A stretch of 64,000 nucleotides of DNA from contig NZ_CP034465.1 in the NCBI RefSeq assembly GCF_003955755.1, forward strand, positions 2,784,001 to 2,848,000. The letters run 5' to 3'. Positions within the stretch are counted from its first letter, which is position 1, and every line of letters starts with the position of its first letter. The notes beneath the pieces are model-generated. The model did no database searches, was not told the origin of the DNA, and saw only the letters and a program-made list of their open reading frames with translations. A program made the translations under genes and the position numbers. This DNA comes from Jeotgalibaca ciconiae (GTDB lineage Bacteria; Bacillota; Bacilli; Lactobacillales; Aerococcaceae). This document shows positions 44,264 through 53,102 of the stretch, piece after piece.

Positions 44264-44695
44264 TTATTGTTTTTTCGCTGCTTCTTCAGCCTCTTTTTTG
44301 CCTTCATCAGCAATATCTTCAGCTTCTTTTTTCACGTCTTTTGATTTTTCTTTTACTTCAGCTACTGATTGAGATACATCTTCTTTAGCTTTTTTTAAAT
44401 CATCTGAAACTTTTGATGAAGTTTCACTGAATTGTGATTTCAGATTTTCGCCAGTATCTTTCAAACTTACCTTGATGTCTTCACCAGTTTCTTTGGCTAC
44501 TTCCACAAGCTCGCTGCCTTTTTCCACAGCGATATCAGTATAGTCATATACTGTATCCATAACGTCATTAAATTCATCTGTAATATCTTGTCTTAATTCT
44601 TTACCAGATTTTGGTGCAAACAGTAATGCTGTTATTGCTGCTGCTGCTCCACCAATAATTGCACCTAATACAAATCCGCCGTCTTTTTTACTCAT
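44264..44695 (-). CDS. YtxH-domain stress protein
   Basis: 143 residues. One N-terminal glycine/alanine-rich membrane helix (GGFVLGAIIGGAAAAITALLFAP, about 6-28) with the YtxH motif FAPKSGKELRQDI, then a long Lys/Glu/Asp helical tail resembling LEA-type repeats. Start 44695 is set by GAAGGAG upstream. Function is unknown; in Bacillus the ytxGHJ genes belong to general stress. Second gene of ytxG-ytxH. Confidence 0.85.
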   Translation of the reverse strand: MSKKDGGFVLGAIIGGAAAAITALLFAPKSGKELRQDITDEFNDVMDTVYDYTDIAVEKGSELVEVAKETGEDIKVSLKDTGENLKSQFSETSSKVSDDLKKAKEDVSQSVAEVKEKSKDVKKEAEDIADEGKKEAEEAAKKQ

Positions 44696-44749
44696 GTTAT
44701 TTCTCTCCTTCAATTGTTTAAATATATTTTTTAATAATAACTTATTGCC

Positions 44750-45220
44750 TTAATAAATTGTAATATCTGTATCTTTTGCTGCTTTTTGTTCTTTTCTGCG
44801 TCGATTCATAGATGCAGCAGTTCTACCTAAATTACTCATAGTAGAACTTTTTTTATTCTTTTTCGAAGTTTTTCCTCCTGCAATTGAACCCGCTAGATTT
44901 CGAGTAGATTGGTTTACATCAGAAACAGTAACTCCGATGTCTCCTATTGCAGTAAATAATGGATCTGTTTTACTTATCTTACCATTTAAATCATCCATCA
45001 AGGTATTTGTTTTGTTCAACAATCCTTCTACCTCAATTGCTAAATGGTCTACATCCTTCGTAATAACTGAAATGCTATTGTTTGCTTCTTCAGCTATTTT
45101 CGACACTTCATCTAAAATTTTGGTAGCTTTTCTAACTGCTAGTACTAAAAATACTGCTAGCACTGCAAAGGCTACGGCTGCGATTAAAGCAGCAATTTCT
45201 CCCCAACTCATAAGAACCAC
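44750..45220 (-). CDS. DUF948 protein (YtxG-like)
   Basis: 156 residues: one N-terminal membrane helix (about 8-29), then a helical DUF948 region resembling methyl-accepting/chemotaxis-type coils, and a basic C-terminus. Start is either GTG 45220 or ATG 45211; the Shine-Dalgarno AAGGAG is slightly too close for the first and slightly far for the second. Upstream partner of ytxH. Confidence 0.82.
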   Translation of the reverse strand: MVLMSWGEIAALIAAVAFAVLAVFLVLAVRKATKILDEVSKIAEEANNSISVITKDVDHLAIEVEGLLNKTNTLMDDLNGKISKTDPLFTAIGDIGVTVSDVNQSTRNLAGSIAGGKTSKKNKKSSTMSNLGRTAASMNRRRKEQKAAKDTDITIY

Positions 45221-45323
45221 TCACTCCTTTTCATTTATTCGTAAGTCGTAGAATGCTTGAAAATAAATTCTAGTAGTTACGTAATCGTTAATAAAATAAT
45301 ACCATAAGGATTTTTATTATTCC

Positions 45324-45366
45324 ATTGAAACCACTTTTATTGGTAGAGGTTTCATTGTTTTTTTCT
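45324..45366. repeat. Hairpin upstream of mscS
   Basis: TGAAACC (45326-45332) and GGTTTCA (45348-45354) flank a 15-nt loop, followed on plus by TTGTTTTTTTC. Looks like a plus-strand terminator although no plus gene precedes it except the IS; it also lies upstream of a candidate mscS promoter. Confidence 0.4.
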
Positions 45367-45367
45367 T

Positions 45368-45396
45368 TGACCTGTATCTTGAAAAATGATAGTCTG
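45368..45396 (+). promoter_or_regulatory. Candidate mscS promoter
   Basis: TTGACC followed by TAGTCT at 17-bp spacing, about 40 bp before the mscS start. Moderate match to the sigma-A consensus. Confidence 0.4.
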
Positions 45397-45433
45397 AGCA
45401 TAGTAAAAGTATATTTTAAAAGGATGAGGTTTG

Positions 45434-46333
45434 ATGTTTTTTATTAACTCTGTAGCAAACAATGCTGTTGATGAAACAATAGAGAGTGTTGTGGAATCTT
45501 CCAATTTTATCATTACATGGTGGAACAGCATTAACTGGAGTGGGATTGTATCACAAGTGATAACGAAATCGATTTATATTTTCTTCGTGTTACTTGTCTT
45601 CACGGTCATCAATCGATTGGTAAAATATTTCTTAAAGAAGACCTTTACAACGCAAAGTAAAAAAGCACACGTTTCGATGAATCGACGAAATACAATTTAT
45701 AAAATGGTTGATAACGCTGTTTCCTATACAATCGCTTTTTTCTTGATTTACAGTATTCTTTCTATCATTGGTATTCCTGTTTCAACATTATTGGCAGGAG
45801 CAGGGATTGCTGGTATCGCAATTGGTCTGGGTGCCCAATCTTTTATTAGTGACATCGTTAATGGTTTTTTTATTTTGTTAGAAAATCAATTTGATGTCGG
45901 TGATTCTGTCACTATTGGTGATTTTTCTGGTACAGTTGTTTCAATCGGACTTCGTTCGACACAATTAAAAGGATTCGATGGTACCCATCATTTTCTTCCA
46001 AATCATACAATTGACGTGATTAGTAATAATTCACGCAATGATATGCGTGCCATGATTGAATTAACTTTATATCCCGATACTGATTTTGAAATTGTTAAAG
46101 AGATTATTGAAGCGAAAAACAAGCAATTGGTTCCTGATTATCCTGAGATTGTCAGCGGACCTAATTTTGTCGGTCCCACAAATTTGGGGAACGGTCTTGT
46201 GAGTTATAGTATTGTTTTTTATACACTCAATGGGCAACAATTTAGAGTAAGGGATGTATTTTTAACAGAATACTTACAAGCATTGAAAGATGCAAATATA
46301 GATATACCAAAAAATACATTTTTGGGAAGATGA
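45434..46333 (+). CDS. Small-conductance mechanosensitive channel (MscS family)
   Basis: Stretch-activated channel that releases solutes on hypo-osmotic shock. Three membrane helices: about 30-55, 85-108 and the pore helix ALLAGAGIAGIAIGLGAQSFISDIVNGFFILLENQFDVGDSV, the MscS signature, followed by the beta and C-terminal cytosolic domains. 299-300 aa. ATG 45434 is preferred over the TTG one codon upstream; RBS AGGATGAGG. Confidence 0.93.
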   Translation: MFFINSVANNAVDETIESVVESSNFIITWWNSINWSGIVSQVITKSIYIFFVLLVFTVINRLVKYFLKKTFTTQSKKAHVSMNRRNTIYKMVDNAVSYTIAFFLIYSILSIIGIPVSTLLAGAGIAGIAIGLGAQSFISDIVNGFFILLENQFDVGDSVTIGDFSGTVVSIGLRSTQLKGFDGTHHFLPNHTIDVISNNSRNDMRAMIELTLYPDTDFEIVKEIIEAKNKQLVPDYPEIVSGPNFVGPTNLGNGLVSYSIVFYTLNGQQFRVRDVFLTEYLQALKDANIDIPKNTFLGR

Positions 46334-46335
46334 TA

Positions 46336-46389
46336 TAACAAAAGGGATAGGAGCGTTTGAGCCCCCATCCCTTTTGTTAATTTATTTTT
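46336..46389. terminator. Bidirectional terminator between mscS and cbpB
   Basis: AACAAAAGGGAT and ATCCCTTTTGTT form a 12-bp stem, with T-runs both ways. It serves the convergent genes. Confidence 0.88.
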
Positions 46390-46862
46390 GTTAAAGATTT
46401 ATCATTCAAATCATATTGATTATGCATCTCATGCACTAAATGATTCACTCGACTTAACATTTCTTTACGTGTAATAATTCCGATAAAATACCCTTGTTCA
46501 TCAATGACGCATAGAAAGTTGTGATCGATTAACTTGTTGAGAATTTCCTCTAGTTCACTTGAAGTATAAATTATTGGAACATTCTTATTCATTACTTCTT
46601 TTACAGTGATTTTTTCCATTTCTTCAAAATGAATGGAGTCAATACTCATGATAGCCTTAATAATCATAGGCATTGAAATTAAACCTCTGATACGAGATTC
46701 ATTATCTAAAACAGGTATTGAACTGTATTTTACTTGAGAAAGAACTAGTAAAGCATGATATAAATTATTATTGCAATTCAAATTAGCTACATTTTCACTC
46801 GGAATAATCAGTTCTTTTCCTTTATCGTGAAGTAATATTGATTGGACTTCGTTACTAATCAT
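46377..46862 (-). CDS. cbpB: CBS-domain cyclic-di-AMP receptor, CbpB/DarB (YkuL) type
   Basis: 161 residues with two CBS motifs (about 10-70: LSQVKYSSIPVLDNESRIRGLIS; and 78-140). The layout and the VLSQxxYSSIPVLD sequence match B. subtilis DarB and Listeria CbpB, which bind c-di-AMP and, when free, activate the (p)ppGpp synthetase Rel or pyruvate carboxylase. Assignment is by similarity and length. Convergent to an MscS channel. Confidence 0.8.
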   Translation of the reverse strand: MISNEVQSILLHDKGKELIIPSENVANLNCNNNLYHALLVLSQVKYSSIPVLDNESRIRGLISMPMIIKAIMSIDSIHFEEMEKITVKEVMNKNVPIIYTSSELEEILNKLIDHNFLCVIDEQGYFIGIITRKEMLSRVNHLVHEMHNQYDLNDKSLTKIN

Positions 46863-46950
46863 TTAAAAATCCTCCTCGAATACTTTCTGACTTAAGTATA
46901 CATGTTCATAGATGGAAGTTTACAAAAGTAATAAAATCTTTATCGAATTT

Positions 46951-47472
46951 TTAGACTTGTGTAAGTTCCCATTTTTGAAATAGCTCAGGAAGTTCTTCAT
47001 GCTGATCATCAAAAACTCTGATTTTAACTGTCGTATCATTGGCTTCTAATAAGCAATATGTTTTTTCTCTTAATAATCCTCTAGGACTTTGGATACTGCC
47101 TGGATTAATAAAGAAAATACCATCCTCATAATCAAATTTGAGAATATGAGAATGTCCATAAAACATGAACGAAAGCTTATTTAACTTAGCAAATTCTTTT
47201 AAATCCTCCAAAGTCCACTTTACATTATGATGATGGCCATGGACAATCGCATAAGGAAATGCAGTCTCTCTTTCAATATGTATATCTTTAAAATCAGCAT
47301 AGAAATCACAGTTCCCTGATACAGTATCCATAATATTCCAGACAAGGTGATTATCAGGCAATTCTGAATCGCCACAGTGCACAAATTTATCGACATGATC
47401 AATATATTTCTCGACCAGTTCATCTAAAATATGACTATTTCCATGACTATCACTGACGATAAGTAAACGCAT
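46951..47472 (-). CDS. YfcE/YsnB-type metallophosphoesterase
   Basis: 173-residue calcineurin-like phosphoesterase with metal ligands in VSDSHGN (6-12), HCGDSE, SGNCD, VHGHHHN and YGHSH. Probably a cytoplasmic phosphodiesterase; substrate unknown. It follows rdgB by 12 bp, matching B. subtilis ysnA-ysnB. Confidence 0.92.
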   Translation of the reverse strand: MRLLIVSDSHGNSHILDELVEKYIDHVDKFVHCGDSELPDNHLVWNIMDTVSGNCDFYADFKDIHIERETAFPYAIVHGHHHNVKWTLEDLKEFAKLNKLSFMFYGHSHILKFDYEDGIFFINPGSIQSPRGLLREKTYCLLEANDTTVKIRVFDDQHEELPELFQKWELTQV

Positions 47473-47484
47473 AGGATCCCCTTT

Positions 47485-48087
47485 CTATTTAAACCATTCA
47501 GCAATTTGAGCATCTAATTTTTTTAATGCATTTGCTCGATGGCTAATTCGGTTTTTCGTATCTTCAGAAACTTCTCCTAATGTCTTTCCTAACTCAGGTA
47601 CAAAGAAAATAGGGTCATAACCAAAACCATAGTCTCCTACTGGAAATTTTGCAATTTCTCCAGAAAGAGTTCCTTCTACTACAAGACTTTCTTTTTTAGG
47701 GCTGCTTAATACTAATGTGCAATGGAAATACGCACCACGACTCAGTTCATTCAATTCACCTAACATTGCTAATACTTTTGCGTTATTTCTTGCATCACTC
47801 TTCGGTTCTCCGGCAAAACGAGCAGAAAACACTCCCGGTGAGCCGTCTAAGGCATCAATACAAAGTCCAGAATCGTCTGCTAAAACGGGCACTTGTAATA
47901 AATTACTAATAGTCTCCGCTTTTAGACGTGCATTTTCTTCAAAAGTAAAACCAGTTTCCACTACATCTGGAATATCTGGATAATCAATTAGCGTTTCAAT
48001 GATATATCCCTTTGGTTCGAGTATTTGCTTAAATTCGTTCGCTTTTCCTTGGTTTTTTGTTGCAATAATAATTTTCTTCTCACCCAT
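47485..48087 (-). CDS. rdgB: XTP/dITP pyrophosphatase (RdgB/Ham1)
   Basis: House-cleaning enzyme that hydrolyses non-canonical purine triphosphates (XTP, dITP). Signature residues: IIIATKNQGKANEFKQIL at the start, VLADDSGLCIDALDGSPGVFSARFAG, and GYDPIFFVPE with SHRANAL near the end. 200 aa. Middle of the murI-rdgB-yfcE operon. Confidence 0.96.
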   Translation of the reverse strand: MGEKKIIIATKNQGKANEFKQILEPKGYIIETLIDYPDIPDVVETGFTFEENARLKAETISNLLQVPVLADDSGLCIDALDGSPGVFSARFAGEPKSDARNNAKVLAMLGELNELSRGAYFHCTLVLSSPKKESLVVEGTLSGEIAKFPVGDYGFGYDPIFFVPELGKTLGEVSEDTKNRISHRANALKKLDAQIAEWFK

Positions 48088-48101
48088 TATTCCAGACTCC
48101 T

Positions 48102-48917
48102 TTAATGATTATTTTCTAATAAATTTACTTTTTCAACTAACATATGATTAGTTCCCAACCACTGTGTGGCAATTTCTGAAAATAACTTAGTAGAACCGGT
48201 AGTAAAAAATCGATTCGCTATTTTTTCCCCACTGCTGTCTGCAGCGATATTATGGTAATCAAGAATTGTGCTGACTTCCGAAACAGTTTCCGCTCCAGAG
48301 TCGACTAAATAAACGTCATCTCCCATTACATTCTGAATCAAAGGTTTCAGTAATGGATAATGCGTGCATCCTAAAATTAAAGTATCAATATTTAATTTTG
48401 TTAGCGGCTGTAAACTTTCAAATACTACTTTTTTTGCAATGGATGTATTGAACTGATTACTTTCAACTAGAGGAACAAATTTCGGACAACTAATACTATA
48501 TGTCTTTAGAGATGCGTCTTTATCTCGTAATGTTTGTTCATAGACGCCACTTTCAATTGTCCCTTTTGTTCCGATAACTCCAATGCGATGATTTGAAGAA
48601 TATTTGAGAGCGGCCCTGCTTCCAGGTAGAATAACGCCCACCACGGGTATATCTATTCTTTTTCTTATTTCATCTAGTGCAACAGCGGTAGCTGTATTGC
48701 AAGCAATTACCAGAAGCTTTATATCTTTTTTTAATAGGAATTGAGTAAGCTCCCACGTGAACTGAACGACTTCTTCAGCTGGCCTAGGACCATATGGGCA
48801 ACGAGCGTTATCTCCTATATAATAGAAAGTTTCGTTCGGAAGCTGCTTCATTGCTTGCTTAACTACCGTTAGTCCACCTACACCAGAATCTAAAAATCCA
48901 ATCGCTTTTTTATTCAT
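48102..48917 (-). CDS. murI: Glutamate racemase
   Basis: Supplies D-glutamate for peptidoglycan. The two catalytic cysteines lie in C73 (IACNTATA) and in LGCTHYPLL (about 184); [13 protein letters not shown] opens the protein. 271 aa. First gene of murI-rdgB-yfcE; order as in B. subtilis racE-...-ysnA-ysnB. Confidence 0.97.
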   Translation of the reverse strand: MNKKAIGFLDSGVGGLTVVKQAMKQLPNETFYYIGDNARCPYGPRPAEEVVQFTWELTQFLLKKDIKLLVIACNTATAVALDEIRKRIDIPVVGVILPGSRAALKYSSNHRIGVIGTKGTIESGVYEQTLRDKDASLKTYSISCPKFVPLVESNQFNTSIAKKVVFESLQPLTKLNIDTLILGCTHYPLLKPLIQNVMGDDVYLVDSGAETVSEVSTILDYHNIAADSSGEKIANRFFTTGSTKLFSEIATQWLGTNHMLVEKVNLLENNH

Positions 48918-49057
48918 GGTATCTTCCCTTATTTACATTTAATTACTAAACATATTATAACAAATATTCGGAAGTTTAGCTTGAATATGATACAATGACT
49001 TTAATAGTTTTATTAAGATTTTTTGAAAAAACATGCTTAATAAATGGAGGGGTTGCA

Positions 49058-49357
49058 TTGAATTATCAATCATTGATTGCCATTATGGATCAGGGTGAAA
49101 GTAATAAAGCAATTGAAGCCGTTAATAAAAGCGGCCAACATTCTGGGACGCTTTTAAAAGGAAGAGGCTCAGGTCTTCACGAAAAACAAAAAATTCTATC
49201 TGTAGCATTAGAACCTGAAAAGGATATTTTACTTCTTGTAACACCAGAAGAAAAAGCAGAGGAAATCGTAGGTCATATTGATGATGCTATTAAGATTAGG
49301 GAACCGGGAAACGGTGTATTAGTTGGAATGCGCGTAAATCGTGTACATGGAATATAA
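49058..49357 (+). CDS. PII-like (GlnB-fold) protein without an evident T-loop
   Basis: 99 residues from TTG 49058, chosen because TGGAGGGG lies 5 nt upstream; earlier in-frame ATGs have no RBS. The sequence has the PII framework: LIAIMDQGESNKAIEAVNKSGQHSGTLLKGRGSG, then EPEKDILLLVTPEEKAEEIVGHIDDAI and a C-terminal GNGVLVGMRVNRVHGI. The long T-loop of GlnB between strands 2 and 3 is missing, so classical uridylylation and AmtB binding are unlikely. Monocistronic, followed by a hairpin terminator. Partner and ligand are unknown. Confidence 0.75.
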   Translation: MNYQSLIAIMDQGESNKAIEAVNKSGQHSGTLLKGRGSGLHEKQKILSVALEPEKDILLLVTPEEKAEEIVGHIDDAIKIREPGNGVLVGMRVNRVHGI

Positions 49358-49368
49358 TATATTAGCAA

Positions 49369-49402
49369 GGGGGCTGGGAAAAAACTCCCAGCCTCTTTCC
49401 TA
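49369..49402 (+). terminator. Terminator after the PII-like gene
   Basis: GGGGCTGGGA/TCCCAGCCTC stem with an AAAAAC loop, followed by TTTCC. Confidence 0.8.
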
Positions 49403-49431
49403 TACCCGAATAATGTAGCGTAAATGTGCTC

Positions 49432-49533
49432 AAAAAGGCAGCCCCGACGTCCACTTCACGAATCATGCTCAAGATGGTCTGCAACCATCTTGCGCTTATT
49501 CGCTCCAGTGATTCGGGGCTGAACGCCTTTTTT
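49432..49533. repeat. Nested long-hairpin intergenic element
   Basis: The outer stem AAAAAGGC-AGCCCCGA pairs with TCGGGGCT-GAAC-GCCTTTTTT. Inside, CACT/CGAAT pair with ATTCG/AGTG, and the tip is AAGATGGT/ACCATCTT with a 5-nt loop. About 100 bp of near-continuous pairing, with A-run in front and T-run behind, so it would terminate on either strand. More GC-rich than nearby intergenic DNA. Could be a dispersed repeat/MITE or a structured RNA. Not coding. Confidence 0.7.
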
Positions 49534-49557
49534 CCCACTCTCTTGCTAAATGATTGT

Positions 49558-49674
49558 TTAATTCAATCTTTTTTTTAATTCACGTTCTCTTTCTTCTTCT
49601 CTCCAATTCTCAATGTATTTATACACTGGAATAATTAGAAAGATTAAACCAATCCATTTTCTTAAGCTCCTCAT
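49558..49674 (-). CDS. 38-aa single-span membrane miniprotein
   Basis: An ATG at 49674 opens a 38-codon frame: basic start MRSLRKW, a hydrophobic stretch IGLIFLIIPVY (8-18), then a highly charged tail (NWREEERERELKKRLN). AGGAAGGG lies about 10 nt upstream. The layout is typical of small inner-membrane proteins. It ends 24 bp from the nested hairpin element, which could terminate it. No family recognised. Confidence 0.55.
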   Translation of the reverse strand: MRSLRKWIGLIFLIIPVYKYIENWREEERERELKKRLN

Positions 49675-49789
49675 ATGACTGACACCCTTCCTAAAAAAGT
49701 AATTTATCTTATATTTTCATTATGCATGATTTTTTTATAAAATGCTAATAAGACACATCCCACAAGTAATTAGTAAAGTGAGGTATTTT

Positions 49790-50206
49790 ATGAGTAGTAA
49801 CAAACGCGAAGAATTAATTAATAGTCAGCATTTCCCACTTATTTTAATGAGAGATTTTTTATTACCTACTATTCTCGGAAACGAAACGAGTGACGTATTG
49901 TATTGGAGCGGAAAACAACTTGCGCGACAATTTCCTCTCTTAGATGAAACAGATATCCAAGAATCATTCGAATACTGCGGTTTTGGTAATTTAGACTTGG
50001 TGAAAAAAGAGCGTAATAGGGATATTTATCATCTTCATGGTTCGATTATTGAAACACGCTTATTAAAACAAGATGTTTCTTTTCATCTAGAAGCAGGCTT
50101 TCTTTCTGAACAACTATTCCTCACTACAAAAATAAGTTGTGAGGTCCAGGTGAAAATTTTGAAAAATAAAACAAATACAATAGTCAACTTAATTGTTAAT
50201 TACTGA
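49790..50206 (+). CDS. YslB-like DUF2507 protein
   Basis: 138 residues, starting MSSNKREELINSQ at ATG 49790 (GTGAGG 7 nt upstream; the longer frame to 49742 lacks an RBS). The family (YslB) has an alpha/beta fold of heme-NO-binding-like type; function unknown. FGNLDLVKKERNRDIYHLHGSIIETRL is the family core. Its neighbour trxA/murI context recalls the B. subtilis yslB region. Confidence 0.8.
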   Translation: MSSNKREELINSQHFPLILMRDFLLPTILGNETSDVLYWSGKQLARQFPLLDETDIQESFEYCGFGNLDLVKKERNRDIYHLHGSIIETRLLKQDVSFHLEAGFLSEQLFLTTKISCEVQVKILKNKTNTIVNLIVNY

Positions 50207-50233
50207 AAAAAATGGACAAGCCCATCTTGTCCG
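50206..50233 (-). terminator. Secondary terminator downstream of trxA
   Basis: On the minus strand GGACAAG/CTTGTCC with a 5-nt loop is followed by ATTTTTTTC. It backs up the main terminator at 50270. Confidence 0.55.
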
Positions 50234-50269
50234 ATGAAAAAACAGGAAATAATATTCTGTTCTAAGAAA

Positions 50270-50304
50270 AAAGCAAGCTGATTTTATATCAGCCTGCTTT
50301 TTTT
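50270..50304. terminator. Bidirectional terminator between yslB and trxA
   Basis: AAAGCAAGCTGAT pairs with ATCAGCCTGCTTTTTTT (one mismatch) around a 5-nt loop, T-runs on both strands. Confidence 0.85.
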
Positions 50305-50614
50305 ATACGTATTGTTCTAATACTTCTTCAAGACGCTCTTTTGGAGTGAAGCCCACTAGTTTTTCAACAACTTCTCCGTCTTTTTTAATAAGCAAAGTAG
50401 GAATACCCATAATACCAAATTCTTGTGGCGTTGATGGATTTGCATCTACATCCATTTTAGTAAAAGATACTTTATCTCCCATTTCTTCATCAAGTTCATC
50501 AATGATTGGTGATTGCATGCGGCATGGACCACACCAAGTTGCCCAAAAGTCTACAAGGACTACCCCTTCTTTTGTTTCTGTATCAAAATTTGAATCTGTT
50601 AATGCTTTAACCAT
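50303..50614 (-). CDS. trxA: Thioredoxin
   Basis: 103-residue redox protein with active site W-C28-G-P-C31 in WATWCGPCRM, cis-Pro in GIMGIPTL, and KDGEVVEKLVGF. Keeps cytoplasmic proteins reduced. Follows mutS2 by 74 bp on the same strand. Confidence 0.97.
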   Translation of the reverse strand: MVKALTDSNFDTETKEGVVLVDFWATWCGPCRMQSPIIDELDEEMGDKVSFTKMDVDANPSTPQEFGIMGIPTLLIKKDGEVVEKLVGFTPKERLEEVLEQYV

Positions 50615-50688
50615 GATTATACTTCCTCCCTTTTCCTAATCAATATTCACATTATAGCAAAGTTATTTTTTGTTAGCCATTTTTCTGC

Positions 50689-53082
50689 CTAACCTTTAAA
50701 AACTGCTACGGTTGCCCCATTTCCACCTGCATTTGCTGGAGCAAATGCAAATGATTTCACTTGAGGATGCTTCTTTAATGCTTCGACTACTCCTTGACGA
50801 ATTGCGCCGGTTCCTTTTCCATGGACAATCGTCACCTGAGGATAACCAGCCAATAAAGCAGCATCCAAATAGCTGTCTAATTCCATAATCGCATCTTCAT
50901 AACGAAAACCGCGTAAATCTAATTGGGTCGAGACATGGCTATCCGTCGAAGAACGAAGGTTAGCGATTTGCCTTTTTGCTCTGCGTACTTGTTTATCCGG
51001 CTCTTCTTCAATCTTTCTTAAATCCGATTCAGGCAGTTTTAACTTCATGATACCAATTTGTACAACCCATTCGCCTTTAGCTGTCTTCTCTAGCAAGGTA
51101 CCTCTTTGTCCATAGGTTTCCGTTAGTACTTCATCGCCTACTTTTAATTGTTTCTTTTCTTTTTCTTTTCGTAAAACCTTATTTTTTGTTAAAAGTGATT
51201 CTTCTTGTCTTAATTCATCAAATTGTTTTCTCAAATCAATTAATTCATGTTCTTTTACACCAGCACTTTTACCTAAGTTCATCTGCATTTCACGTATTTC
51301 CTGCATAAGTAATTCCGCTTCTTCTCTTGATGTTTCAACAATTTTATTTGCTTCTTTTTTAGCGCGTTCCATTACAGTCGTCTGGTCTTCTTCTAATTGT
51401 TCCGAAGCCTTCCTTAAGTCTCGCAATAACGCTTCTGATTCAGCGATTTGTTGTTTTAATTGATGAGACTCTAATTCGGTTCTACGACGTTTTTGTTCTA
51501 GGTCTGCAATCATTTCATTAAGCTCTTGACTATCTTCTTTGATAAATCCTGCGGCTTGTTGGATGACTTGTTCCGGGAGGCCTAAACGACGAGAAATATC
51601 AAACGCATTACTTCGTCCAGGTATTCCAATCATCAGCCGGTATGTAGGGGCTAGTGTATGAGAGTCGAATTCCATACTCGCATTAATCGTTGCTGGCCTA
51701 TTGTATGCATATACTTTTAATTCCGGATAATGAGTTGTCGCAACAACATAACTTCCTTTTGTACCAACGTAATCTAAAATGGAGACCGCAAGAGAAGCTC
51801 CCTCTTGCGGATCCGTTCCGGAACCAACCTCATCAAATAGAACTAAACTTTTATCATCGATTTGATCAAGTATCGAAACGATATTCGACATATGTGAAGA
51901 AAAGGTACTTAAATTTTGTTCAATGGATTGTTCATCCCCGATATCTGCAAATATTTCCGTAAAAATACCGATCTGGCTATTTTCTTTTGCAGGAATCTGC
52001 AAACCTGATTGTCCCATTAACTGAATCAATCCTAATGTTTTTAAAACAATCGTTTTTCCACCCGTGTTAGGACCTGTAATGATAATTGCTTGGTACTCTT
52101 CTCCAATAATTAAGTCATTTGAAACGACTTGTTCCCGATCAATTAATGGATGACGTGCACCCCATACCGCAATATGATTTCGTTCGTTTAAATGAGGACG
52201 AGTTGCATCAATGCTATTTCCATATGCTGCCTTTGCATTAATCACATCTAATTCAGTTAACAAATAGCTATTCTCAGTAATTTCATCCACATGAGGTGCT
52301 AACAGTGCGGACAACTCATATAAAATCCGTTCCTCTTCTCTTCTTTCCTGTGCTTTTAAAGAACGCAATTTATTATTTAGCTCCAGGACAGCTTGAGGCT
52401 CGATAAACAAAGTTTGTCCTGTTGAACTTTGATCATGAACAACGCCGCCGAATACATTTCGGTGTTCTTGCTTTACTGGAATCACAAAACGATCATTTCG
52501 AATCGTCACAATACTATCACTCAAATATTGCGATTTTTTCCCTCGTATGAAGCCATCTAATTTTTCACGAACATTGGTTTCAGTGGAGCGGATCGATTGA
52601 CGGATTCGTTTTAATTCAGAACTTGCATCACTTAAAATATCACCATCATCTGCTATTGATAATGCAATGGTCTTTCTAATATCAGGTAAATCAATCAACT
52701 GATCGACAATGGCATATAAGCGGTAGAACTCGACCTCTTGTTCGTGAAGTGCTTCAAAAAATTGAATGACTTCTTTTGTAGTGCTTAACACTCTTCCAAT
52801 TTGGGAAATTTCTTTTCCATTTAAAGAACCACCAATTTGCAGCCGTTTCAAGGACATACTAATATCTGTTAATTTTGGTATCGGAATGCCGCCTTTTAAA
52901 CGATAGACTTTTCGGCCATCGTCCGTCTCATCTTGCAGATCCTGAACATCCTTTAGCGTTTTTTGGGGCTCTAATCGAAGCAGTCTCTGTTTGCCTAATT
53001 CAGAAGCCGCGAAGCTAGCTAGTTGGGTTCGTATTTTTTCAAATTCTAGTGTTTTTATTATTTTTGAATTCAACTGATTCAC
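50689..53082 (-). CDS. mutS2: MutS2 ATPase/endonuclease (RqcU)
   Basis: 797 residues: N-terminal MutS core without the mismatch-binding domain, Walker A GPNTGGKT (about 334-341), LVLFDEVGSGTDPQEGA (Walker B), a long coiled coil (about 510-640) and a C-terminal Smr nuclease domain (LDLRGFRYEDAIMELD...HGKGTGAIR). Long called an anti-recombination factor; recent B. subtilis work shows it splits collided ribosomes and feeds quality control. Downstream of cvpA/zapA, as in Bacillus. Confidence 0.96.
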   Translation of the reverse strand: MNQLNSKIIKTLEFEKIRTQLASFAASELGKQRLLRLEPQKTLKDVQDLQDETDDGRKVYRLKGGIPIPKLTDISMSLKRLQIGGSLNGKEISQIGRVLSTTKEVIQFFEALHEQEVEFYRLYAIVDQLIDLPDIRKTIALSIADDGDILSDASSELKRIRQSIRSTETNVREKLDGFIRGKKSQYLSDSIVTIRNDRFVIPVKQEHRNVFGGVVHDQSSTGQTLFIEPQAVLELNNKLRSLKAQERREEERILYELSALLAPHVDEITENSYLLTELDVINAKAAYGNSIDATRPHLNERNHIAVWGARHPLIDREQVVSNDLIIGEEYQAIIITGPNTGGKTIVLKTLGLIQLMGQSGLQIPAKENSQIGIFTEIFADIGDEQSIEQNLSTFSSHMSNIVSILDQIDDKSLVLFDEVGSGTDPQEGASLAVSILDYVGTKGSYVVATTHYPELKVYAYNRPATINASMEFDSHTLAPTYRLMIGIPGRSNAFDISRRLGLPEQVIQQAAGFIKEDSQELNEMIADLEQKRRRTELESHQLKQQIAESEALLRDLRKASEQLEEDQTTVMERAKKEANKIVETSREEAELLMQEIREMQMNLGKSAGVKEHELIDLRKQFDELRQEESLLTKNKVLRKEKEKKQLKVGDEVLTETYGQRGTLLEKTAKGEWVVQIGIMKLKLPESDLRKIEEEPDKQVRRAKRQIANLRSSTDSHVSTQLDLRGFRYEDAIMELDSYLDAALLAGYPQVTIVHGKGTGAIRQGVVEALKKHPQVKSFAFAPANAGGNGATVAVFKG

Positions 53083-53102
53083 CTCTTTTGTAGTTGATTC
53101 AA

